Assembly: GCF_014174495.1 (NCBI RefSeq)
Contig: NZ_JACJHR010000002.1
Coordinates: forward strand, 186,001-250,000
Direction: 5' to 3'
DNA length: 64,000 nucleotides
Source: Amycolatopsis echigonensis
GTDB lineage: Bacteria > Actinomycetota > Actinomycetes > Mycobacteriales > Pseudonocardiaceae
Below the pieces are notes generated by a model. That model had not been told where the DNA came from, searched no databases, and was given only the letters and a program-made list of their open reading frames with translations. The stretch's first letter is position 1; every line of letters begins with the position of its first letter. The position numbers were made by a program, and so were the translations under genes. Of this stretch, positions 56,413 through 64,000 are shown piece after piece.

Positions 56413-56741
56413 GAAACGAAGCTAGCAGATTGGGTCTCCGTGTCGCCACACCCGACCGGTGACCCCCTTTCGCCCACTACATCCGCGCGAACACCGTCCA
56501 CAGTGGATCGACTCTGGGGAGGGCTGCCTGAGGGCAAAGAAATACCGCGACTAGGGCCGTATCTGCCAGCTCCGCTCCGGCCGGTGGCAGGCCCGATACT
56601 CAGGCCCTCACGGCACCCTTCGGCAGGCGAGCTCGCGGCCGGGATGAGCGGCAACATCGCGTAGGCCCGCTGGCCGGTCCGCACATGGGCCCGTTTCCAA
56701 GCGGAAGGGCACGGGAGGGAACACGGCCGCCTGAAACGACG
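56413..56741. other. Intergenic region upstream of the MarR gene
   Basis: 329 bases without a supportable gene. It must hold the leftward MarR promoter. A TCCACAGTGGA palindrome (around 56496-56506) is the only small symmetric element that I see. Confidence 0.45.
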
Positions 56742-56778
56742 AAGGCCAGGTCCGGCAATAAGCCGCTGACCTGGCCTT
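56742..56778 (-). terminator. Terminator of tRNA-Ala
   Basis: AAGGCCAGGTC (56742-56752) pairs with GACCTGGCCTT (56768-56778) over a 15-base loop; it lies 19 bases beyond the tRNA-Ala 3' end on the minus strand. Confidence 0.8.
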
Positions 56779-56797
56779 TGTCACGTCCCCTGCTGGG

Positions 56798-56870
56798 TGG
56801 ACCTGAGGGGAATCGAACCCCTGACCCCCGCCTTGCAAAGGCGGTGCTCTACCAATTGAGCTACAGGCCC
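56798..56870 (-). tRNA. tRNA-Ala (anticodon TGC)
   Basis: 73 nt on the minus strand: acceptor GGGCCTG / CAGGTCC (one G-T pair), D-arm AGCTCAATTGGTAGAGC, anticodon arm CCGCC-TTTGCAA-GGCGG with TGC, T-arm AGGGGTTCGATTCCCCT. CCA is not encoded. Equivalent to alaT downstream of gyrA in mycobacteria. Confidence 0.96.
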
Positions 56871-56900
56871 GGTGCGGACCGAGGTCCGCGAAGCATTACG

Positions 56901-57071
56901 TCAGTTGCGCGACGCGTCCGCGGCCTTGGCCGGCGTGCTGCCGTTCGCCGACGGGGCGGCAGGCGTGGTGGCTTCGCGCCACAGGTCAGCCTCGGCCTTG
57001 GCCGCCTTGTTCCGCTTGACGACGAACAGGACGCCGCCCGCGACGACCGCGAGTGCCAACAGCTTCTTCAC
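56901..57071 (-). CDS. DLW-39 family protein
   Basis: 56 aa, GTG at 57071 with AAGGGGG 6 bases upstream. One N-terminal hydrophobic helix (KKLLALAVVAGGVLFVV), basic KRNKAAKAEADLWREAT, the conserved DLW motif, then an Ala/Pro/Ser tail. This tiny family is encoded next to the tRNA-Ala gene in many actinobacteria; the function is unknown. Too short for usual gene callers. Confidence 0.88.
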   Translation of the reverse strand: MKKLLALAVVAGGVLFVVKRNKAAKAEADLWREATTPAAPSANGSTPAKAADASRN

Positions 57072-57415
57072 CTGAAGCCCCCTTCTCAGTGCTTGCGCTA
57101 CCCCACGATGCTACCGGACCCGCCGCACGTCCCGTCCAGCGGTTCCGTCTCTCGTTCCACGTGGAACACCGGGAATATCCGGAGCGAGCGGTCCGTTGAA
57201 TCAAACGGCCCCGAGCGGCCGCGCAACACTCAGCCCTGCCGGTCCTTCTCTTCCCGGCAGGGCTGACTCGTCTTGGGCCGCCGCTCGACCAGTTCGGCTT
57301 CGCCCGCACCCGCCCCGCGAACCGCCACACCGACCCATTTCTGGACAGCGGCAACGGCTCCGCGGTCACCCATGCCAAAACCCTGCTGCGCGACCTGTAA
57401 CGGCAGACCCGCTGA
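57072..57415. other. Intergenic region with parS-like site and possible remnant
   Basis: 344 bases. Contains the parS-like palindrome at 57154-57167. On the plus strand near 57250-57400 a frame reads GPPLDQFGFARTRPANRH and DPFLDSGNGSAVTHAKTLLRDL before a TAA; it looks protein-like but has no start or RBS, so it may be a gene scrap. Nothing else is clear. Confidence 0.4.
57154..57167. promoter_or_regulatory. parS-like ParB-binding site
   Basis: GTTCCACGTGGAAC is a perfect palindrome and fits the general parS form GTTNCACGTGNAAC. It is intergenic and about 5 kb from gyrB, where parS sites of actinobacteria cluster. Confidence 0.7.
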
Positions 57416-58807
57416 TCACCTCGCGAGCCCGGCAGCGAACATGATCTCCGAAACCTGGTTCCGGCCAAGGGAAAGCGTGTCGAGCAGATCCGAGATCCGT
57501 TGCTGCTGCGCGGCAGTCGGCTGGAAATACATCGGCAGCACCAGCCGGCCCCGAAGGACCCCGGACTCGAGGTCGGCGATAACCGCCTCCCATCCGCCGA
57601 GGCTACGGTGCAGCCACCATCCCCGAAGCTGAAGCGCCGGGTCCGCGGAATCCTTCAGCACAGCCAAATCCTCTACCGACCACAGCTGCGGACTGCTGCT
57701 GAGCACCTCGCCCGCCAAGCGGGCCACCCGGGAGTGCTCGCCGGTCATTTCCGTGAGCAGCCAAGGAACTTCCTCAGCAACAGCCTTGCCGCGGAGCAAT
57801 GACAATCCAGTCTTTTTCAAGGCCAAATCCGAACTCTGCGCAAGCTCGACGATCTCCGCACGGTCAATCTCGGTCCCGCTCTCCGTAAGCCCGGCGTACG
57901 CCCGAGCCCGCACCATCAGCGTGGCAGAAGAACGTGCGACCGCGGCATAAACCTCCACCGGATCCCGTCCCATTTCTTGCCAGCGCAGCCGTGCCCACAG
58001 CCGCACGAGCACCGACCGGTCGAGCAGAAGTTGTTCCACCTCAACGGGATCGAGCTGTGCCGCGGTCAGCTTCACCAATCCCAGCACCCGGCTCTCCGCG
58101 GACCGCCCTCGAAGCAACTGCTCCGCGATGACGTCCGGCGTCGCCGAATCAGCGATGACCCCGATCAACAGCCGCCGTACGACCTGGTCCCGTTCCCGAG
58201 GCAGCAACCGGACCGCGTCCGGCAAGCCGAGCAGTCCGGATTCGAAACTGCGCCGGAACGCGGTCCGCCGTAAGTCGAAGTCACCAGAACTTCGCAAGGT
58301 CTCCCACACCGACGCCTCGTCCTGCGCGGCGACCACCGCACGCAGGTAGCGCGCAAGAACACCCGAACCGCGCCCGCGCCGCGAAATCCGCTGCAACAAC
58401 GGCACGATCTGCTCAGCCTGCGCCAATGTCGTACGCCGCAGCACCTCTCCTTCGGCGAGTTCGCGGACCACCTCGACATGGTCGGTAACCCGGACCGCCA
58501 ACGCCCGATCGCTCACCGCACCTGCCGAAGCGCACAACACGCGAACCGCCTGCTCCCGGAGACGGCCGTCCGGGTGCATCGAAGCCAACGCCGCGACAAC
58601 CGGCGTAGCGTTCTTCAGCTTCCATTCCTTCGCCCGTCCCAGCACCGGCACCGGATAACGCGCCTGGCGGGCGTAGTAGTCGATCCGCAGCATCTCGCGC
58701 GCGCTCGCCGCGGCGAGCCAGGCTTCGATCTCGGCCAAGCCAGACTGAAAACGCCGGTTGGCCGCGCCGCGGCTCAGCTGCTCACGGATCTGCCCTGGAG
58801 TCTGCAC
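57416..58807 (-). CDS. HEAT-repeat-like helical protein of unknown function
   Basis: 463 aa, GTG at 58807. Made of helical pairs throughout (ATPVVAALASMHPDGRLREQAVRVLC, HVEVVRELAEGEVLRRTTL, DLALKKTGLSLLRGKAVAEEVPWLL, PALQLRGWWLHRSLGG), like HEAT or Armadillo repeats, which bind proteins or nucleic acids. There is no catalytic motif, no signal peptide and no family that I can name. Lies between tRNA-Ile and tRNA-Ala, which are adjacent in mycobacteria, so it is an insertion relative to that order. Confidence 0.7.
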   Translation of the reverse strand: MQTPGQIREQLSRGAANRRFQSGLAEIEAWLAAASAREMLRIDYYARQARYPVPVLGRAKEWKLKNATPVVAALASMHPDGRLREQAVRVLCASAGAVSDRALAVRVTDHVEVVRELAEGEVLRRTTLAQAEQIVPLLQRISRRGRGSGVLARYLRAVVAAQDEASVWETLRSSGDFDLRRTAFRRSFESGLLGLPDAVRLLPRERDQVVRRLLIGVIADSATPDVIAEQLLRGRSAESRVLGLVKLTAAQLDPVEVEQLLLDRSVLVRLWARLRWQEMGRDPVEVYAAVARSSATLMVRARAYAGLTESGTEIDRAEIVELAQSSDLALKKTGLSLLRGKAVAEEVPWLLTEMTGEHSRVARLAGEVLSSSPQLWSVEDLAVLKDSADPALQLRGWWLHRSLGGWEAVIADLESGVLRGRLVLPMYFQPTAAQQQRISDLLDTLSLGRNQVSEIMFAAGLAR

Positions 58808-58852
58808 GCGGATGATTCTGGCGAGAACACCACCCGGCAGTCACCCGAAATA

Positions 58853-58893
58853 CCGGAAGGCCGGTCCGCAGGGTCTGCGAACCGGCCTTCCGG
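58853..58893 (-). terminator. Terminator of tRNA-Ile
   Basis: 13-bp perfect stem CCGGAAGGCCGGT (58853-58865) and complement (58881-58893) with a 15-base loop, 6 bases beyond the tRNA-Ile 3' end on the minus strand. Confidence 0.8.
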
Positions 58894-58899
58894 GGAATG

Positions 58900-58973
58900 T
58901 GGGCCCAGGAGGACTTGAACCTCCGACCTCTTCGTTATCAGCGAAGCGCTCTAACCGCCTGAGCTATGGGCCC
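58900..58973 (-). tRNA. tRNA-Ile (anticodon GAT)
   Basis: 74 nt on the minus strand: acceptor GGGCCCA / TGGGCCC, D-arm AGCTCAGGCGGTTAGAGC, anticodon arm CTTCG-CTGATAA-CGAAG with GAT, T-arm GGAGGTTCAAGTCCTCC. CCA is not encoded. Counterpart of ileT after gyrA and the DUF3566 gene. Confidence 0.96.
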
Positions 58974-59023
58974 GTCGAACGAGGAGAACTCTACCGGACC
59001 CCTCATCCGCTCTCGCAACCGGG

Positions 59024-59674
59024 TTACTCTCGCTCCGACAGCGTGACCTCCAGGCCTCCCGCGAGATCCGCCGACACGTTGTAGATGAACGCGCTCACCG
59101 TGGCCAGCGCGGACACCAGCACGATGTTGATCGCTCCGAGGATGGCCGCGATGCCGAACACGCGCCCGGCGCTGATCAGCGGTTCCGGGGACGCGTTCGC
59201 GCCCTCGCCGCCGACCAGGGACGAGTACGTGCCGTTCAGCTTGTCCCACACGCCCATGCCGTCGAGCACCGTGTAGAGCACGCCGACCGCGACCAGCCAC
59301 ACGAAGAACATCGCGACGCCGAGCACCAGTGCCAGCTTCAGCACCGACCACGGGTCGAACCGCTTGATCTGCAGGCTCGCCCGTCGCGGGCCCCGGCCGG
59401 GACGGCGCAGTGCGCTCGGCGTCGGCCGGGTGCGGCCCGCGGCCGGCACGTCGGCAGCCGGCGGCGGTGCCTCGCCTCCGAAGATGCGGGGCGCCGCCGT
59501 GCCGGTCACCGGGTAGTCGTTCTCGGCCGCGGCCGGTTCGCCAGCCGCGGTGGGCACGTCCTCGGTCGCGATCCGCGCCGTGGCCATGGCCTCGGAGTCG
59601 CCGCCGCCGTCCTTGGCGGTGCGCTGCCAGGGCGGGTTGGCCGACGCGTCGTCGGCCTTGTCGGATGGTGCCAC
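59024..59674 (-). CDS. DUF3566 membrane protein (Rv0007-like)
   Basis: 216 aa, GTG at 59674. A long disordered Ala/Pro/Gly N-terminus (~105 residues) precedes the DUF3566 domain: RASLQIKRFDPWSVLKLALVLGVAMFFVWLVAVGVLY (first helix), a helical outer loop GMGVWDKLNGTYSSL and second helix FGIAAILGAINIVLVSALATVSAFIYN, ending LEVTLSERE. Encoded 35 bases after gyrA in nearly all actinobacteria; the role is not known, though it may connect with division or stress at the membrane. Confidence 0.92.
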   Translation of the reverse strand: MAPSDKADDASANPPWQRTAKDGGGDSEAMATARIATEDVPTAAGEPAAAENDYPVTGTAAPRIFGGEAPPPAADVPAAGRTRPTPSALRRPGRGPRRASLQIKRFDPWSVLKLALVLGVAMFFVWLVAVGVLYTVLDGMGVWDKLNGTYSSLVGGEGANASPEPLISAGRVFGIAAILGAINIVLVSALATVSAFIYNVSADLAGGLEVTLSERE

Positions 59675-59709
59675 GTTGAGTCAGTCCTTACCCGTGCGTG
59701 GGGCGCCGA

Positions 59710-62328
59710 TCACTGCTCCGGCGCCGTGCCGTCTTCTGCTGTGGGCTCCTCTGGCGTAGCCTCGGCCGCTTCCTCCGAAACCGTCTCGGCCGAAACCTCC
59801 GAAGCTTCCACTGCTTCGGAAGCCTCGGGAGCTTCCTCGGCGGAGTCCTCGCCACCATTGGCGACGTCCGACCCCTCGTCCGCGTTGCGTGCGACCGCGA
59901 GAAGAGTGGTTCCGTCACCCAGGTTCATCAGCCGAACGCCCTTGGTCTGCCTGCCCGCCTTGCGCACGTCCCGCGCCGGCGTGCGGATGACCCCGCCGCT
60001 GGACGTGATGGCGAACAGCTCGTCGTCCTCGTCGACGATGAGTGCCCCCACCAGCCTGCCACGTTTGCTGTCGTGCTGAATGGTGAGCACGCCCTTGCCG
60101 CCGCGGCCCTGTACCGGATAGTCCTCGATCGGCGTCCGCTTCGCATACGCGGCGTCCGTGGCGACCAGCAGAAATTTGTCCGGTTTGACCACGCTGATGC
60201 CGAGCAGCTCGTCACCCTCGTTGAACCGCATGCCCAGCACGCCCGAGGTCGGGCGGCCCATCGGGCGCAGCGCCTCGTCGGTCGCGTGGAAGCGGATCGA
60301 CTGGCCGCCCGCGGACACCAGCAGCAGGTCGTCCTCGGCCGCGGCGAGCACCGCGCCGACCAGCTCGTCACCCTCGCGCAGGTTGATCGCGATCAGCCCG
60401 CCCGCCCGGTTGGAGTCGAAGTCGGTGAGCTTCGTCTTCTTCACCAGGCCGCGCTGCGTGGCGAGCACCAGATACGGCGCGACCTCGTAGTTCGGGATCT
60501 CGATGACCTGGGCGATCTGCTCGTCCGGCTGGAACGCGAGCAGGTTCGCCACGTGCTGGCCGCGCGCGTTGCGGTTGGCCTCGGGCAGGTCGTAGGCCTT
60601 CGCCCGGTACACCCGGCCCTTGTTCGTGAAGAACAGGATCCAGTCGTGCGTGGAGCACACGAAGAAGTGCTGGACGATGTCGTCCTGCTTCAGCGTCGCG
60701 CCCTGCACGCCCTTGCCGCCGCGTTTCTGCGAGCGGTACAGATCAGTTTTCGTCCGCTTGGCGTAGCCCGTGCGGGTGATGGTGACGACGACGTCTTCCT
60801 GGGCGATCAGGTCCTCGACCGACACGTCGCCGTCGAACGGGATGATCTGGGTGCGCCGGTCGTCGCCGTACTTGTCGACGATCTCCATCAGCTCGTCGCG
60901 GATGATCGACCGCTGCCGCTCGGGCTTCTCGAGGATGTCCTTGAGGTCGGCGATCTCGAGCTCGATCTCGGCCAGCGTGTCGATGATCCGCTGCCGTTCC
61001 AGCGCGGCCAGCCGGCGCAGCTGCATGTCCAGGATCGCGGTGGCCTGGATCTCGTCGATGTCGAGCAGCGACATCAGGCCGGGCCGGGCCTCGTCGGCCG
61101 AGGGCGACCGCCGGATCAGGGCGATCACCTCGTCCAGCATGTCGAGCGCCTTGACCAGACCGCGCAGGATGTGGGCCCGTTCCTCGGCCTTGCGCAGCCG
61201 GTACTTGGTGCGCCGCACGATCACGTCGACCTGGTGCTTCACGTAGTGCCGGATGATCTGGTCGAGCCGCAGCGTGCGCGGCACGTCGTCGACCAGCGCC
61301 AGCATGTTCACGCCGAAGTTCTGCTGCAGCTGGGTGTGCTTGTAGAGGTTGTTCAGCACCACCTTCGCCACCGCGTCGCGCTTGAGCGTGACGACGATCC
61401 GCATGCCGGAACGGCTGTTGGTCTCGTCCGCGATGTCGGCGATCCCGGTGATCTTGCCGTCGCGGACCAGGTGCGCGATGTTCTCCACCAGGTTGTCCGG
61501 GTTGACCTGGTAGGGCAGCTCGGACACGACCAGGATGGTGCGGCCCTTCGCGTCCTCCTCGACCTCGACGACCGCGCGCATCCGGATCGAACCGCGACCG
61601 GTGCGGTAGGCGTCCTCGATGCCGGACGTGCCGAGGATCATCGCCTTGGTCGGGAAGTCCGGGCCCTTGATCCGCACGAGCAGCGCGGCCAGCAGTTCGT
61701 CGTCGGTCGCGTCCGGGTTCTCCAGCGCCCACACGACGCCCTCGGAGACCTCGCGCAGGTTGTGCGGCGGGATGTTCGTCGCCATCCCGACCGCGATCCC
61801 GGAACCGCCGTTGACCAGCAGGTTCGGGAACCGCGACGGCAGCACGTCGGGCTCCTGGGTGCGCCCGTCGTAGTTGTCGCGGAAATCGACGGTGTCCTCT
61901 TCGATGTCCGCGAGCATCTGCATCGCGAGCGGCGCGAGCCGGGACTCCGTGTACCGCATGGCGGCCGCGGGGTCGTTGCCCGACGAGCCGAAGTTGCCCT
62001 GTCCGTCGATCAGCGGATAGCGCAGCGACCACGGCTGGGCGAGCCGCACGAGCGCGTCGTAGATCGCCGAGTCGCCGTGCGGGTGGTAGTTGCCCATGAC
62101 GTCGCCGACGACGCGGGAGCATTTGTTGTACCCGCGGTCCGGGCGGAACCCGGAGTCGAACATCGAGTACAGGATCCGGCGCGCCACCGGCTTGAGGCCG
62201 TCGCGCACGTCCGGCAGCGCCCGCGACACGATGACGCTCATCGCGTAGTCGATGTAGGAGCGCTGCATCTCCTGCTGGATGTCGACCGGTTCGATCCGGT
62301 CGTGTTCCGGCGGCAAGGTTTCCGTCAT
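59710..62328 (-). CDS. gyrA: DNA gyrase subunit A
   Basis: 872 aa, ATG. The N-terminal breakage-reunion domain has the catalytic Tyr in [10 protein letters not shown] and the QRDR segment [20 protein letters not shown], with Ser-Ala where M. tuberculosis has Ala90-Ser91, and the conserved Asp. GyrA-box is QKRGGKG (usual QRRGGKG). The beta-pinwheel domain follows, and then an acidic Glu/Ala/Ser tail of ~50 residues ([19 protein letters not shown]), longer than in mycobacteria. With GyrB it makes negative supercoils. 50 bases separate it from gyrB, so the two are one operon. Confidence 0.97.
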   Translation of the reverse strand: MTETLPPEHDRIEPVDIQQEMQRSYIDYAMSVIVSRALPDVRDGLKPVARRILYSMFDSGFRPDRGYNKCSRVVGDVMGNYHPHGDSAIYDALVRLAQPWSLRYPLIDGQGNFGSSGNDPAAAMRYTESRLAPLAMQMLADIEEDTVDFRDNYDGRTQEPDVLPSRFPNLLVNGGSGIAVGMATNIPPHNLREVSEGVVWALENPDATDDELLAALLVRIKGPDFPTKAMILGTSGIEDAYRTGRGSIRMRAVVEVEEDAKGRTILVVSELPYQVNPDNLVENIAHLVRDGKITGIADIADETNSRSGMRIVVTLKRDAVAKVVLNNLYKHTQLQQNFGVNMLALVDDVPRTLRLDQIIRHYVKHQVDVIVRRTKYRLRKAEERAHILRGLVKALDMLDEVIALIRRSPSADEARPGLMSLLDIDEIQATAILDMQLRRLAALERQRIIDTLAEIELEIADLKDILEKPERQRSIIRDELMEIVDKYGDDRRTQIIPFDGDVSVEDLIAQEDVVVTITRTGYAKRTKTDLYRSQKRGGKGVQGATLKQDDIVQHFFVCSTHDWILFFTNKGRVYRAKAYDLPEANRNARGQHVANLLAFQPDEQIAQVIEIPNYEVAPYLVLATQRGLVKKTKLTDFDSNRAGGLIAINLREGDELVGAVLAAAEDDLLLVSAGGQSIRFHATDEALRPMGRPTSGVLGMRFNEGDELLGISVVKPDKFLLVATDAAYAKRTPIEDYPVQGRGGKGVLTIQHDSKRGRLVGALIVDEDDELFAITSSGGVIRTPARDVRKAGRQTKGVRLMNLGDGTTLLAVARNADEGSDVANGGEDSAEEAPEASEAVEASEVSAETVSEEAAEATPEEPTAEDGTAPEQ

Positions 62329-62378
62329 GGGGTCCTTCTTGGTGAGCAGTCCTGGGGAAGCGGGTTAGCAGGGGACGC

Positions 62379-64000
<1,622 letters not shown>

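Noticed and set aside
57250-57400. Protein-like plus-strand frame ending DPFLDSGNGSAVTHAKTLLRDL
   Set aside because: No start codon with RBS and too short to assign; kept only as a possible gene scrap within the intergenic note.

Overview
The window is high-GC actinobacterial chromosome, most likely from the Pseudonocardiaceae (Amycolatopsis-like). This rests on the strong GC bias at third codon positions, frequent GTG starts, near-leaderless promoters, and a gene order close to the origin-proximal block of Mycobacterium tuberculosis: gyrB-gyrA-DUF3566-tRNA-Ile-tRNA-Ala ... cwsA-ppiA-PH protein-crgA ... trpG/pabA-pknB-pknA-pbpA-rodA-pstP-fhaB-fhaA-tRNA-Leu. Here the block is read from the right edge (gyrB, cut by the window end) leftwards. 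The host is inferred from sequence only.

Left accessory arm (1-17 kb): a cut GntR regulator, a class F sortase with a secreted Thr/Pro-rich partner, a PLP enzyme, a large secreted penicillin-acylase-like Ntn hydrolase with a discoidin domain, an FKBP isomerase, and two paralogous secreted S1 proteases, one with Thr at the nucleophile position. Next come a 111-aa protein, a GT-B-like gene broken by ten copies of a 7-bp repeat (candidate phase-variable gene) and a STAND/TPR NTPase. The 111-aa protein and the NTPase share a short motif. A six-gene leftward operon follows that starts with two WXG100-like proteins; its last gene is frameshifted.

Core signalling and cell-wall block (17-31 kb): tRNA-Leu; fhaA; then an overlapping operon fhaB-pstP-rodA-pbpA-pknA-pknB (FHA scaffold, phosphatase, elongation glycosyltransferase, class B PBP, two Ser/Thr kinases) that ends in a strong terminator. 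Beyond it lie an orphan EACC1-like gene, a pabA-ABC transporter operon, and fprA, which has an IdeR/DmdR-type iron box on its promoter.

Middle (31-43 kb): quinone oxidoreductase/TetR pair, a histidine kinase with a duplicated sensor module and its LuxR-type regulator next to an ABC exporter, an SCO5389-family protein, an LLM flavin enzyme, a class E sortase, crgA, a PH-domain membrane protein preceded by two DnaA-box sequences, a rhomboid protease, ppiA and a cwsA-like gene.

Second accessory stretch (43-56.5 kb), which lies where cwsA and tRNA-Ala are neighbours in mycobacteria: DUF6918 and DUF2020 proteins, pdxH, AraC/VOC/UvrA-like trio, amidase, AraC, GT87 mannosyltransferase, then a decayed patch (helicase tail, HTH-less GntR, broken lipoprotein gene) and a MarR/membrane pair.

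Right end (56.7-64 kb): tRNA-Ala, DLW-39 protein, a parS-like site, a HEAT-repeat protein, tRNA-Ile, DUF3566 protein, gyrA and partial gyrB, all leftward.
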